Of a DNA stretch of 64,000 bases, positions 45,641 to 55,225 are shown piece by piece. The DNA comes from Cesiribacter sp. SM1 (lineage in GTDB: Bacteria; Bacteroidota; Bacteroidia; Cytophagales; Cyclobacteriaceae), in contig NZ_JAHXBU010000094.1 of the NCBI RefSeq assembly GCF_020178975.1, positions 372,001-436,000 of the forward strand. The letters run 5' to 3'. Under the pieces are notes generated by a model. It saw nothing but the letters and a program-made list of their open reading frames with translations. It ran no database searches and was not told the origin of the DNA. The position numbers and the translations under genes are program-made. Position 1 is the first letter of the stretch. Each line of letters starts with the position of its first letter.

Positions 45641-45674
45641 CAAACATCTTTAGACTTTACTTTAACCCCTGAAT

Positions 45675-47606
45675 TTATTCAGAAGCAGCCTGGGGCGCCT
45701 GCACCAACACTGCTTTTGTAGCATGGGCACTTTTTACTTGCTGTACAAAGGCAACCCAATCTGCATACCTGGCTGCGGCATAGCGGCCATCATCAATCCT
45801 GAAGGTAGCAATGCTGATGAGCTCTCCTTTTTTGTATTCGGCTTTCAGCTCATATTCGCCAAATTCTGTTTTAATATGTTGTGGTTCTGGCAGGTGCTCC
45901 AGTGTGTAAGCGGCCGGCACTTTGTATACAAGCGTATCGGAGTAGGTGTAGCCCCACTCCTGCTCAAAATCTGTTTTGCGGTTTGCCATGGGCCTTGGAG
46001 TATTTACCGGAAACCTGTTGAGGCTTAGGGGTAAAAACATGCGGGTGCCGGAGCGCATTTGTTTTTCCTGCAGCACACCCCCGGCCTCCAGCAGCATAAC
46101 TGGCTCTGCTCCGTCGGCTCTTTTCAGCTTATGCTGATTTATACTCACATTGGGCAGGTCGGAGTGCTCGTACAACCACTTTTTTTGAATCTGCGGATCT
46201 GCCCGCATCACCTCATAGGGCAAATCGAACTGTATACCCCCAAAGCGACGGGAAAGCTTGTATTGCGGCTGATCATCTTCCAGGTCTACAATGGTTTTAG
46301 TATAGCGGTAATTATCTGCTGCACTGTAAACAGGTGTATTTACCAGCTTGCCTCCCTGCTCTGTAACCAGCAGGGCTTTTCTGTTTCCAGTAAAGCTGCC
46401 CATATGGTTGAAAGGTTTGGTCTGGCTGGTGCACTCAAGCCATACCGTATCTTTCTCCAGCGGCACGCAAAGAATAACATGGTTGAAATAGCGTTTTGGA
46501 AAATCTTCAAGAACGCTGTTTGTTCCGTCGGCACCGGCATGGATAATTGTGTAGTAAGAAGGAATATCTATGCTTTTTAAAAGTGCCTTGGTATAATTAC
46601 TAAGTGCTTTACAGTCGCCATAGCCTTTCTGGTGTACAAAGGATGCCTCAAATGGCTGCCAGCCGCCAATACCCAGCTGAATGCTAACATAGCGTGTGTT
46701 CTGCTGCATGTATTCATACACAGCTTTTACTTTTTCTTCAGGAGTGGCTAAACCACCGGTGAGCTGCTTTATCGTATTTTCAGCCTCTGGTGTTAAAACA
46801 TCTCTGCCTTTTAAAAGCTGATTCATGAATACACCCAGCTGCTGCCAGCTTTCCATATTCCCTTTGTAACCTTCTACCTCAAAATCTACCGGAGCCGTTA
46901 AAACATAGGCTGCACTTTGCCAGTAAGAAGCATAGGGTTCGGGCGCTACAGGCGCCAGCTTTTCTACTTTCCACTGATAGCGTTTGCTGCCACCTGCTTC
47001 ATCAAAAATTTGTGGTTCCTGCAGCTTATGGGTACGATGCCGCAGGGTAAATCCTGGCGGGCAAATGATCTCCAGCTGTGCCTGTTCCACTCCTACTTTT
47101 TCGTCAACAGGTGGCTGCCACTGGGGGTAAAACATCATGTTTGTTGTCTCCCCTTCTCTGTACCATTCTACTGTATATGGGTAGCTGGTATGTTTAAGCC
47201 TGGCAGTTTTGTACCTGTTATCATTAATCAGGCCGCCATCAAGGTAGCTCTGGTCGGAAACATCGCTGCTCTTCAGCTTACGAACCTGCTTGCCACTGGC
47301 ATCATACAGCACCCCTTCTAACTTTTTATGCTTATTCAGTTTGTCATAGGGCGCAAACATCAGGGCTTCGTCATCGCCCTGAGGGTTCAGCACGGTAACC
47401 ACTTTTTTTAGTGTTTCCTCCGCTTTTCCGGTACTTAAAATCCGGAAGGTGGTAACTTCTTCTCTGATAACGGCATTGGCCCCTTTCTTCAGCTCTTCAG
47501 GAATCTGGGCAGCCGGGTATTTATTGCCTGGCCCGGCAAACGCTAAAGCCTGCTGCAAGGGCAGCAGGCTCATTGTTATCAGCAGTGTGTAAAGTTTTAT
47601 TCGCAT
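45675..47606 (-). CDS. DUF3857/transglutaminase-like protein with intact catalytic Cys
   Basis: 643-aa secreted protein. A signal peptide (residues 1-22) is followed by a DUF3857 domain (about 40-260), a transglutaminase-like core (about 280-410) and a C-terminal beta domain. The catalytic Cys332 is in YGDCKALSNYTKALL. The histidine partner is in RYFNHVILCV, with an acidic or Glu residue in WLECTSQTKPFN. It is the downstream gene of a pair with a paralogue that lacks the cysteine, 9 bp apart. The function of these Bacteroidota proteins is not established; peptide bond cleavage or crosslinking is possible. Confidence 0.87.
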   Translation of the reverse strand: MRIKLYTLLITMSLLPLQQALAFAGPGNKYPAAQIPEELKKGANAVIREEVTTFRILSTGKAEETLKKVVTVLNPQGDDEALMFAPYDKLNKHKKLEGVLYDASGKQVRKLKSSDVSDQSYLDGGLINDNRYKTARLKHTSYPYTVEWYREGETTNMMFYPQWQPPVDEKVGVEQAQLEIICPPGFTLRHRTHKLQEPQIFDEAGGSKRYQWKVEKLAPVAPEPYASYWQSAAYVLTAPVDFEVEGYKGNMESWQQLGVFMNQLLKGRDVLTPEAENTIKQLTGGLATPEEKVKAVYEYMQQNTRYVSIQLGIGGWQPFEASFVHQKGYGDCKALSNYTKALLKSIDIPSYYTIIHAGADGTNSVLEDFPKRYFNHVILCVPLEKDTVWLECTSQTKPFNHMGSFTGNRKALLVTEQGGKLVNTPVYSAADNYRYTKTIVDLEDDQPQYKLSRRFGGIQFDLPYEVMRADPQIQKKWLYEHSDLPNVSINQHKLKRADGAEPVMLLEAGGVLQEKQMRSGTRMFLPLSLNRFPVNTPRPMANRKTDFEQEWGYTYSDTLVYKVPAAYTLEHLPEPQHIKTEFGEYELKAEYKKGELISIATFRIDDGRYAAARYADWVAFVQQVKSAHATKAVLVQAPQAASE

Positions 47607-47614
47607 CTGCCTGT

Positions 47615-49645
47615 TTATTTTTGCTTCGTCAACACTACCTGCTCATTCTGCTTGGCCAGCATCAGCTGGTAAAATTGCTTTAAGGCGCCATATTCTTCGG
47701 CGGCATACACAGGCTTTTTAATTTGCAGCGAACTGGTAACGCTTAGCTTATTTCCCAGCTGGGCAACATTAAAGCGGAATATGGCAGATTTATCGGGCAG
47801 CACTAACATAGCAGGATCTGGAATTTGCTCCACCACATACCCTTCCGGCAGCTCTATTTCATACATGAGCATATCTTCTGTAGGGCAGCCAAAGTTTACC
47901 GGAAACTTGCGGTCATTCATTTTAAAAGGACTGTTCTCTTCAACTCCCTCAGGCAAAAGCGCAACATACAGCTTATCGCCTGCAGGAATGGCCTTGTCCC
48001 TTATCTCCAGTGTAAAGTGCTCCTCCAGCTTTTTATAAACATTCTCAAAGTTATCTACCTTGTGTTCCTTTACCAGCCAGTTACCCCTTTTGCCAAAGAA
48101 TTCTTCCATGTACTTATCCTCTCCGTCGCTGAACATCTTTTTACGCACGTTCACTGCTTCGTAGCCATCCAGCAGATAAGAGAGGGTGCCCGTCATGGTA
48201 CCATTGGGCATTACTTTTAATTTAGCCTTTATAAAAGACGACCACTTTTCAGTATTAAGCAGGGTAACCCAGCTTGTAAAACCTTCTCCAACAAGCCGGC
48301 CCCTGTCGTTCATGCAGCGGTAGGGTAGCGTGCCAAGTGGCTGAAAAGGATCTGTGGCATCTATAAGAATGTACTGGTTGTCACCCATGGCCACATGGCA
48401 GACCACATAGTTAAAGTCCTTCTCCAGAGGAATTACCGGGTTGATCCGGCCATGCCTGCGCGTACTCATGATCACCGGATTGGCCTGCAGACCTGCCTCA
48501 CGGAGCATGGCAGTCATCAGCAGGTTAATTTCTGCAGCATTGCCCTCTTTTGTAGCCAGTACCTCTTTAAAGCCCTTGCTCATGTACACCCGCTCCTGGC
48601 CGTTATACTTAACATTTTGCTGCACATAGGCATACAAAGCCTGTATTTTTTCTTCCGGCTTTTCTTTGCCTGCTGTAAGCGATGCCACCAGGCTGCTTAC
48701 ATGCTTCTGCTTTTTAAGCTCTCCGCCAAACCTGTTAGCTTCTAGAAACTCCCTGCTAAGTTTATCCCAGTCGCTGCTGAAATACTTTATGGTCTGATTC
48801 GGATACTTGGTGTAGTTCAGCTCAAACTCAAGCTTAGAGGCATAATCGGAGAGCGTGGTGATATAGGCTTCTTCCTTAAGCGCCGGTACATTTTCCATGG
48901 CCCAGCGGTATTTGGTACCATATGGGGTAATGGTACCGCTATATCTTTCTATCTGGCCACCCGCCTGCGGAAGTGATTCTCCACGATAGTCAAACCTGTC
49001 CTGGTAGCTTTCGCTTTCATTGATAACAGGCGAATAGTGGCCGCTCATAAAGTTTTTGTACCCAAAGTACTCGGGAATTCTTGCCCTGAACTCACTCCAG
49101 CGCGTTGGAATGGTACTTTGAAAAACCCAGGTCTCAAAGCTGTAGATAAAATCGCTAAGCTTGTGGTACTCATATTCCAGCACTGAGCCAACCTTTACAT
49201 TAGGCATGGTAAACTTGTGCAGGTTAGATCTTTCGTTGTATTCTTCTACAAACACATCGCTTTTAGATAGTTTGCTCTTTTCTTCCTTTCCATCTACAAG
49301 GTTGTAGGTAACACCCTTTACAGAAAGCATTTCTTCTTTAAGCATGCTAGTGCTCTGGTAAAGAAGGTTTTCAATATTAGCCTGCTCCAGGCCCTCAGTT
49401 TTCAGAATCTTAATGCGCACATGGCGTTTAATATTAAGCTGAAAACCCTTTTCGTTGTTGTAGGTGAAATAAGCCTCACCATAATCTCCCAGAATTACAG
49501 CCGGGGCAGTAGTGTCAGGCTCGTACACTTTCATTTCCAGATCCTGCTGATCTATCTTACCCCATTTCATAGGTGCAGACTGGCTCCATGCAATACCTGA
49601 TAACAAGGCAAATGCTGTAGCCAGAAACAACGGCTTTACGTTCAT
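47615..49645 (-). CDS. DUF3857/transglutaminase-like paralogue, probable pseudoenzyme
   Basis: 676-aa secreted protein (signal about residues 1-21) of the same DUF3857-transglutaminase architecture as the next gene. In the aligned catalytic region GDCKALSNY is replaced by GNAAEINLL. The nucleophile position is Ala370, so the protein cannot act as a cysteine enzyme by the known mechanism. The histidine- and acid-like positions (NYVVCHVAMGD and LIDATDPFQ) remain recognisable. The stop is 9 bp from the start of the next gene, so the two are cotranscribed. They may work as a pair, with this member binding substrate or partner. Confidence 0.87.
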   Translation of the reverse strand: MNVKPLFLATAFALLSGIAWSQSAPMKWGKIDQQDLEMKVYEPDTTAPAVILGDYGEAYFTYNNEKGFQLNIKRHVRIKILKTEGLEQANIENLLYQSTSMLKEEMLSVKGVTYNLVDGKEEKSKLSKSDVFVEEYNERSNLHKFTMPNVKVGSVLEYEYHKLSDFIYSFETWVFQSTIPTRWSEFRARIPEYFGYKNFMSGHYSPVINESESYQDRFDYRGESLPQAGGQIERYSGTITPYGTKYRWAMENVPALKEEAYITTLSDYASKLEFELNYTKYPNQTIKYFSSDWDKLSREFLEANRFGGELKKQKHVSSLVASLTAGKEKPEEKIQALYAYVQQNVKYNGQERVYMSKGFKEVLATKEGNAAEINLLMTAMLREAGLQANPVIMSTRRHGRINPVIPLEKDFNYVVCHVAMGDNQYILIDATDPFQPLGTLPYRCMNDRGRLVGEGFTSWVTLLNTEKWSSFIKAKLKVMPNGTMTGTLSYLLDGYEAVNVRKKMFSDGEDKYMEEFFGKRGNWLVKEHKVDNFENVYKKLEEHFTLEIRDKAIPAGDKLYVALLPEGVEENSPFKMNDRKFPVNFGCPTEDMLMYEIELPEGYVVEQIPDPAMLVLPDKSAIFRFNVAQLGNKLSVTSSLQIKKPVYAAEEYGALKQFYQLMLAKQNEQVVLTKQK

Positions 49646-49822
49646 AGCTTTTGGTTAAAGTTGCGTATAGATGGTTAAAAGCAGATAAAGCTAATTTTTT
49701 TCAAGGGGTATAGCAATTATTATAACAACAGATGTAATATTAAACTGTAAAAACTTTACTTCTTTTTTACAGATCTATTTCTTTTTACATTCGTATAAAT
49801 GCCTAACGGTCAAGCTAAAAGG

Positions 49823-50620
49823 ATGGGATTATTTGATAAGTTCTTAGGGATTTTTGATGAAAATAAGCAACCAGGGGAAAATACTGATGGGGGTAAAATG
49901 CCGCTGCTCGATAAAATAGCGCCCTATAAGCGTACCACCTGGATGCCTTTTGTAGAGGAGGATGTTGATGATGAAGCACTGGCCACTAAAATTGGGGGCA
50001 CTGCTTACCTGGCACCAGGTGAGAACTATCCTGTTTGCAACAACTGCCAGGAACCGCTAACCCTGTTTCTGCAAATAAATCCTGCCTCACTCCCCGAGAA
50101 CTGCGATCTGGACCTGGAGCCTGATAAACTTATCCAGCTTTTTTACTGCACCAACCAGCACCCTCACTGCGAAACTGAGTGCCAGGCGTGGCAACCCTTT
50201 GCAAAAAGCCAGCTGGCCAGAACCACCGTAATACCCAGTACGGATGTTACCCTGCCCGCTAAAGCCATTCCCAGGCAGTTTCCGGTGCGGCTGGTAAGCG
50301 ACTGGGTAGAGAACGAAGATTACCCCGACTGGCACGAAATGCAACAGGGCGCTGCAGGCCTATCCGAGCAGGAGGTAGAGGAGCTGGAAAACGAAGAGAC
50401 TGCGGTACCCAAAGCAGCAGACAAGCTGGGCGGATGGCCCTACTGGGTGCAGGGAGTGGAGTACCCGAAGTGTCCGGAATGTGGCATTCAAATGCAGATG
50501 ATCTTTCAGCTTGACTCCAATCACCACCTCCCCTATATGTTTGGTGATGCAGGTATTGCCCATCTGCACCAATGCCGCCTTCATAAAAATATGCTGGCGT
50601 TTGGCTGGTCGAGCTACTGA
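49823..50620 (+). CDS. DUF1963 (YwqG-like) protein
   Basis: 265-aa soluble protein of the DUF1963/YwqG family, whose function is not known. Typical features are GGTAYLAPGENYPVC with a CxxC (VCNNCQEP), a second Cys pair (CTNQHPHCETEC) and PKCPECGIQMQMIFQLDS, so it may bind zinc. It has no signal peptide. A longer start at 49799 adds eight residues; the putative -7 element TACATTCG at 49788-49795 puts the transcript start there, which favours 49823. The stop is about 90 bp before the PAS kinase on the same strand. Confidence 0.82.
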   Translation: MGLFDKFLGIFDENKQPGENTDGGKMPLLDKIAPYKRTTWMPFVEEDVDDEALATKIGGTAYLAPGENYPVCNNCQEPLTLFLQINPASLPENCDLDLEPDKLIQLFYCTNQHPHCETECQAWQPFAKSQLARTTVIPSTDVTLPAKAIPRQFPVRLVSDWVENEDYPDWHEMQQGAAGLSEQEVEELENEETAVPKAADKLGGWPYWVQGVEYPKCPECGIQMQMIFQLDSNHHLPYMFGDAGIAHLHQCRLHKNMLAFGWSSY

Positions 50621-50714
50621 CGTTTTTAGCCATTTTCTTACATGGCAAAGAAAATGGCATACGTAACAAAAAGTAAATACTAACGATTAATATATAATTC
50701 GAAACACCCTTATT

Positions 50715-52334
50715 TTGGAACAGCATATTTTTTATAATCAAAGTATAGATGCACTACTCAATAGCTTGCCGGATGCTGTCTTTATTGGAGATACAGAGGG
50801 AATCAAGCGAGTGAATGATATAGCCCTGAAAATGATGGGCCTTAGCAGTGAAAAAGAAGTACCTGAAGGTTTAGCCTCTTTTATCAAAGCCTTTAACTTT
50901 CGCTTTCTCGAAAGCGGAGAAAAGGTTATACCCGGTGAAGGCCCTTTCTCCAAAGCACTGCGGGGTGAGCGTACTGTAACGGAGCTTAGGCACACCAACC
51001 ACGAAACAGGCCTGCCCATTTACAGCCGCTGTGCCGCAGCGCCTATCTGGGAGAATAATACTGTAGTAGGTGCCATCCTTATCTTAACAGATATTACCGA
51101 ACGTATAATTGCCGGAAAAAAATTACAGGAAACCTTACATGCCTTATCACACTCCACGCAGGAGCAGGAGGCGGTTTTGGATAGCATTCCCGATGGCGTA
51201 TACATGGGTGACCAAAACGGCATATATAAAGTAAACCGGCCTGCGCTGGAAATGATCGGCTACAGCCCGGAAAGAGATGTACAGGGGCAGGTAAGCAGCT
51301 TTATCAGCAAGCTTAATGCCCGTTATGCAGAAAACGGAAACCAGATTCCTGTTTCCGAAGATCCTTTTTCCAGAGCACTGCGTGGCGAACGTGTGGTTCA
51401 GGAGATTATCATTACGCATCTGATTAGCGGCAAAGACGTTTACATTCGCTGTGCCGCAGCTCCTGTTTACCTGGAGAATAAAATCATTGGTGCCATTGCT
51501 GTAAATTCAGATATCACAGATAAGATCTTAGCTGAAAGAAAGCTGCAAAAAACCCTGCAGGAGCTCAGAAAGGTAAATGAGGAGCTTGAGGCTTTTACTT
51601 ATGCCGTATCTCACGACCTGAAAAGCCCCCTGGGGCGAATCAGTGGCCTGGCTTCCCTCCTGCTGATCAGCAACGAAAGCCAGATTTCTGATAAAGACCG
51701 CTACCTGCTTCAGCTAATTGTACAATCGAGCGAAAAGCTTACCGAACTGGTGAGTCATCTGCTTAACCTGGGCAAAATCGGGCAAACCGAAATCAATTAC
51801 TGCAAGATAGACTTAACAGCACTTTGCCACCAGGTAATTGAAAACATCAACACAGGCAAGAGAAACATAAAGTTTACCATAGCCCCCAATATGTATGTAT
51901 GGGGAGATAAAACGCTGATGCATTCCGTTATGCAAAACCTGCTGACAAATGCGGCAAAATACAGCTCTAAAAATCCTAATGCTGAAGTACAGGTTGGCAC
52001 CCATGAAGATAATGGCTACACCCTTTGTTATGTACGTGACAATGGGGTAGGATTTGATATGTCTGAGGCAGATAAGCTCTTTATGCCATTCAAGCGACTG
52101 TACACCGGCACAAACTTTGAAGGTACGGGCGTGGGCTTATCAACCGTAAAGCGTATTATCGAACGGCACGAGGGCAGGATCTGGGCAGAGTCTAAACCCG
52201 GCGAGGGTGCCACTTTCTATTTTAGCCTGCCAAACAAAAAGGGTAACAGCAACCGCCATACCCGCCCTGTTAAACTACCGGAGGAAAATCCGGGTACCAA
52301 GATCAAAAAATTGTCCCCGCAGGGATTATCTTAG
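50715..52334 (+). CDS. PAS-PAS sensor histidine kinase
   Basis: 539-aa cytoplasmic sensor kinase. Two tandem PAS domains (about 12-140 and 150-285) are clear sequence duplicates, each with SIPDGVYMGD/SLPDAVFIGD, ALRGERxV and RCAAAP near the end. A HisKA domain follows with His300 in AVSHDLKSPLG. The HATPase domain carries an N box (NLLTNAAKYSS), DNGVGFDM and GTGVGLSTVKRI. There is no membrane segment, so it senses an internal signal. The start is a TTG at 50715. The cupin gene follows after 3 bp, so the two are probably one transcript. Confidence 0.92.
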   Translation: MEQHIFYNQSIDALLNSLPDAVFIGDTEGIKRVNDIALKMMGLSSEKEVPEGLASFIKAFNFRFLESGEKVIPGEGPFSKALRGERTVTELRHTNHETGLPIYSRCAAAPIWENNTVVGAILILTDITERIIAGKKLQETLHALSHSTQEQEAVLDSIPDGVYMGDQNGIYKVNRPALEMIGYSPERDVQGQVSSFISKLNARYAENGNQIPVSEDPFSRALRGERVVQEIIITHLISGKDVYIRCAAAPVYLENKIIGAIAVNSDITDKILAERKLQKTLQELRKVNEELEAFTYAVSHDLKSPLGRISGLASLLLISNESQISDKDRYLLQLIVQSSEKLTELVSHLLNLGKIGQTEINYCKIDLTALCHQVIENINTGKRNIKFTIAPNMYVWGDKTLMHSVMQNLLTNAAKYSSKNPNAEVQVGTHEDNGYTLCYVRDNGVGFDMSEADKLFMPFKRLYTGTNFEGTGVGLSTVKRIIERHEGRIWAESKPGEGATFYFSLPNKKGNSNRHTRPVKLPEENPGTKIKKLSPQGLS

Positions 52335-52337
52335 GGT

Positions 52338-52706
52338 ATGGCAAAAAACTATACTTTACAAAAGCAGCCCTTCCGGGTGCCGGTACCCGGCAATAAGCTA
52401 ATACTGGAGCACTTTGGCCAGGCTACCACCGGCGAGCAGCGCTTTAGTGTTGCCCGTATGGTGGCACCCCCCGGCTGGAGCGAGCCCCACCAGACACCCG
52501 AGTTTGACGAGGTAACCCTGATGCTGCGTGGACGCAAGCAGATTGAGATAGACGGCGAAACTGTAGAACTTCATGCGGGAGAATCTATCCTTATCAAAGC
52601 AGGAGCCCGTATTCGCTACAGCAATCCTTTTAGTGAAGAAAACGAATACATATCGGTGTGCCTGCCGGCTTTCTCTCCGGATACCGTGCACCGGGAAGAA
52701 GAGTAG
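52338..52706 (+). CDS. Cupin domain protein
   Basis: 122-aa single-domain cupin. A beta-barrel pattern runs from QRFSVARMVAPPGWSEPHQ to AGESILIKAGARIRYSNPF. A metal-binding His/Glu set appears in EPHQTPEFDE (about 52-61) and a second motif in ELHAGESILIKAG. Small cupins bind small molecules or metals, or are isomerases; the ligand is unknown. It lies 3 bp after the PAS kinase gene on the same strand, so it is cotranscribed and may supply or bind the signal sensed by that kinase. Confidence 0.85.
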   Translation: MAKNYTLQKQPFRVPVPGNKLILEHFGQATTGEQRFSVARMVAPPGWSEPHQTPEFDEVTLMLRGRKQIEIDGETVELHAGESILIKAGARIRYSNPFSEENEYISVCLPAFSPDTVHREEE

Positions 52707-52800
52707 TTTGTTCGCTTCGCCGCTCCAGCTAAGGGAAGATTCGCAGAGCCGGCATCCGGAAAAGCGCCCGCTTTCACATTTTTTGCCCTTTACATTTTGG

Positions 52801-52828
52801 TATTGCGTATTGAGTATTTAGTATTGAA
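52801..52828. repeat. Four heptamer tandem repeats
   Basis: Four imperfect 7-bp units: TATTGCG, TATTGAG, TATTTAG and TATTGAA. They lie in the spacer between the cupin gene and fumC. Similar AT-rich heptamers occur as intergenic microrepeats in other Bacteroidota; here it is only a short array. Confidence 0.6.
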
Positions 52829-52954
52829 GCATCATTCAGATACAAGCTTTGCTGCAGGCCAAAGTGCCGGCGCGGGCTTCACTTCTGATCGTGCCATGAT
52901 AGATTTTACTAAATAAACCAGTTACACTTACTTAACTCTAAACGCTTAAATCTT

Positions 52955-54358
52955 ATGCAATACCGTTCCGAACGCGATACAATGGGACCCATAGAGGTAC
53001 CCGCCGACAAGTACTGGGGTGCACAGACCCAGCGCTCGCTGCACCATTTTGAGATTGGCGGCGATACCATGAAAATGCCCATTGAAATTATATATGCATT
53101 TGCTTACCTGAAAAAAGCTGCTGCGCTTACCAATGCCGACCTGGGAGTGCTCACTCAGGAAAAAGCACAGAAAATTGCAGATGTATGTGAAGAAATTCTG
53201 CGCGGCGAGCTTGATGCAGAGTTTCCGCTCAAGATCTGGCAAACCGGTTCCGGTACCCAAAGCAATATGAACGTGAACGAGGTAATTGCTAACCGTGCCC
53301 ATGTAAAAGGCGGAGGCAAACTCGATGATGAGAAAAAGAGCATCCACCCCAACGACGATGTAAACAAGTCGCAGAGCAGTAACGATACCTTCCCTACTGC
53401 CATGCACATTGCCGGCTATAAAATGCTGGTAGAGTATACCATTCCGCGTGTAGAAAACCTGCGAAACACCTTAAAGGAAAAGTCCGATACTTTTATGGAG
53501 GTGGTTAAAATTGGCCGCACCCACTTTATGGATGCCACCCCCCTTACGCTGGGCCAGGAGTTTAGTGGCTATGTAAGCCAGCTGGATCATGGTCTGAAAG
53601 CCCTGCGCAATACCCTGGACCACCTTAGCGAGCTGGCCCTGGGCGGTACAGCCGTTGGTACCGGCCTTAATACCCCCGAAGGTTACGATGTGGCCGTTGC
53701 CAAAAAGATTGCCGAACTTACTGGCCACCCCTTCCGCACAGCAGAAAATAAATTTGAAAGCCTTGCCGCCCACGATGCCGTGGTAGAAAGTATGGGAGCC
53801 CTTAAGCAGCTGGCCGTAAGCCTTATGAAAATAGGCAACGACATTCGCATGCTTAGCAGTGGTCCGCGCAGTGGTATTGGCGAAATTGTTATTCCGGAAA
53901 ACGAGCCGGGTTCTTCTATTATGCCGGGCAAAGTTAACCCAACCCAATCCGAAGCCCTTACCATGGTATGTGCCCAGGTGCTGGGTTGCGATGTTGCCGT
54001 AAGCGTTGGCGGCATGAATGGCCACTTTGAACTGAACGTGTTTAAGCCGCTCATGATCTACAACCTGTTAACGGCTGCCCGCCTGCTGGGCGATGCCTGC
54101 CAGTCGTTTAACGACCACTGTGCAGTAGGTATTGAGGCTAACCAGGAGCGTATTAAGATGCACCTGGAGAACTCCCTGATGTTGGTTACAGCCTTAAACA
54201 CGCATATTGGCTACGATAATGCCGCTAAAATTGCTAAAAAGGCTCATAAGGAAGGCACCACCCTGCGCCAGGCTGCCCTGGACCTCGGCTTGCTCACAAA
54301 CGAGCAATTTGATGAATGGGTAAGGCCTGAAGATATGATTGGCAGTTTAAAAAAATAA
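52955..54358 (+). CDS. fumC: Fumarate hydratase class II
   Basis: 467-aa oxygen-stable fumarase that hydrates fumarate to L-malate in the TCA cycle. The signature [11 protein letters not shown] occupies residues 319-329. [14 protein letters not shown] (about 99-112), [11 protein letters not shown] (about 139-149) and [11 protein letters not shown] are the other active-site segments. Full length. Monocistronic, ending in a strong terminator. Confidence 0.97.
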   Translation: MQYRSERDTMGPIEVPADKYWGAQTQRSLHHFEIGGDTMKMPIEIIYAFAYLKKAAALTNADLGVLTQEKAQKIADVCEEILRGELDAEFPLKIWQTGSGTQSNMNVNEVIANRAHVKGGGKLDDEKKSIHPNDDVNKSQSSNDTFPTAMHIAGYKMLVEYTIPRVENLRNTLKEKSDTFMEVVKIGRTHFMDATPLTLGQEFSGYVSQLDHGLKALRNTLDHLSELALGGTAVGTGLNTPEGYDVAVAKKIAELTGHPFRTAENKFESLAAHDAVVESMGALKQLAVSLMKIGNDIRMLSSGPRSGIGEIVIPENEPGSSIMPGKVNPTQSEALTMVCAQVLGCDVAVSVGGMNGHFELNVFKPLMIYNLLTAARLLGDACQSFNDHCAVGIEANQERIKMHLENSLMLVTALNTHIGYDNAAKIAKKAHKEGTTLRQAALDLGLLTNEQFDEWVRPEDMIGSLKK

Positions 54359-54381
54359 ACCCACCTTTAGATGATAAGGAA

Positions 54382-54410
54382 AACCGGCGGAAGGTAACCG
54401 CCGGTTTTTT
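54382..54410 (+). terminator. Intrinsic terminator after fumC
   Basis: A 9-bp stem (54382-54390 and 54398-54406) with a 7-nt loop, followed by TTTT, G and more T residues. It begins 24 bp after the fumC stop. Confidence 0.9.
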
Positions 54411-54533
54411 GTTTTTTAAGGGCAAAGCTTACATACGCCAAGTTCTTTAGATTCAGTTCATTAAATGTATTGTTCTGATTTTGTACTTTGCATGCCTATT
54501 TATAGCTTTTGAAACTTAACTGTGGAAATAAAC

Positions 54534-55142
54534 ATGAAAAAAGCAGTATTAGCCATTGTTGTATTGCTGTGTTTCGGCCTCACCTACAACGCCAGCGCTC
54601 AGCTTTCCAAGAAAGAAAAGAAAGAGTGGAAAAAACAGATGAAAGACCTTGATGTAGAGGCTTTCAAAAAACTGGTAGAAGAAAAGGAAAGCCTGGAAAG
54701 CCAGGTAGCCAGCCTTAATTCACAGGTAAGCAGCCTGCAGGCCAGGGCCAACGAAAAAACAACCGAAGCAGAGCGCCTGAATGCCGAAGTAAAAGACCTG
54801 CAAAACCAGCTGGCAGAAACCAAAGCTGCCCAGGTACAGGAAGCCAACAACATGGACATCAGCGGCAAAAGTACTCGTGTTGTAAAAGGTGTTGCGTTTA
54901 AGGTACAGATTGGTGCATTCCGCAATAAAAACCTGACAAAATATTTTGAGAACAACGGCAGCTTTGATGGCGAAGTAGACAACACCACCGAGCGCTATAC
55001 CCTGGGTACCTTTACAGATTACTGGGAAGCCGATAAGTTTAAAAAATACCTGCGTGAAATGGGTGTTAAAGATGCCTGGATCGTAGCCTATAAAGATGGT
55101 CAGCGCGTTCCGCTGAAAGATGTACTGGAAGGTGTGATTTAA
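54534..55142 (+). CDS. Secreted coiled-coil protein with SPOR-like C-terminus
   Basis: 202-aa periplasmic protein. The signal peptide is KKAVLAIVVLLCFGLTYNASA. A Lys/Glu-rich helix follows, and then a coiled coil with heptads (about residues 48-105: SLESQVASLNSQVSSLQA). The C-terminal domain begins at VAFKVQIGAFRNKNLTKYFE and has a SPOR-like pattern (FKVQIGAF, then KFKKYLREMGVKDAWIVAYKDGQRV). SPOR domains bind denuded peptidoglycan, so a role at the cell wall or division site is possible. A GTG at 54522 would add four residues before the signal; the ATG at 54534 is used. Confidence 0.83.
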   Translation: MKKAVLAIVVLLCFGLTYNASAQLSKKEKKEWKKQMKDLDVEAFKKLVEEKESLESQVASLNSQVSSLQARANEKTTEAERLNAEVKDLQNQLAETKAAQVQEANNMDISGKSTRVVKGVAFKVQIGAFRNKNLTKYFENNGSFDGEVDNTTERYTLGTFTDYWEADKFKKYLREMGVKDAWIVAYKDGQRVPLKDVLEGVI

Positions 55143-55195
55143 GCACTGCTCCCAAAAAACTTGTTCTGCACAGTTTGATTAACGATTACGCACTG

Positions 55196-55225
55196 GCGCT
55201 CCTTTAGTAAGGGAGCGCTTTTTTA
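55196..55225 (+). terminator. Intrinsic terminator after the coiled-coil gene
   Basis: A GC-rich stem (GCGCTCCTT pairing with AAGGGAGCGC with one bulged G) is followed by TTTTTT. The T run overlaps the stop codon of the convergent TetR gene. Confidence 0.88.

Noticed and set aside
50629-50658. 11-bp inverted repeat after the DUF1963 gene
   Set aside because: Stem is A/T-rich with no following T run and lies close to the promoter region of the PAS kinase; could be chance.
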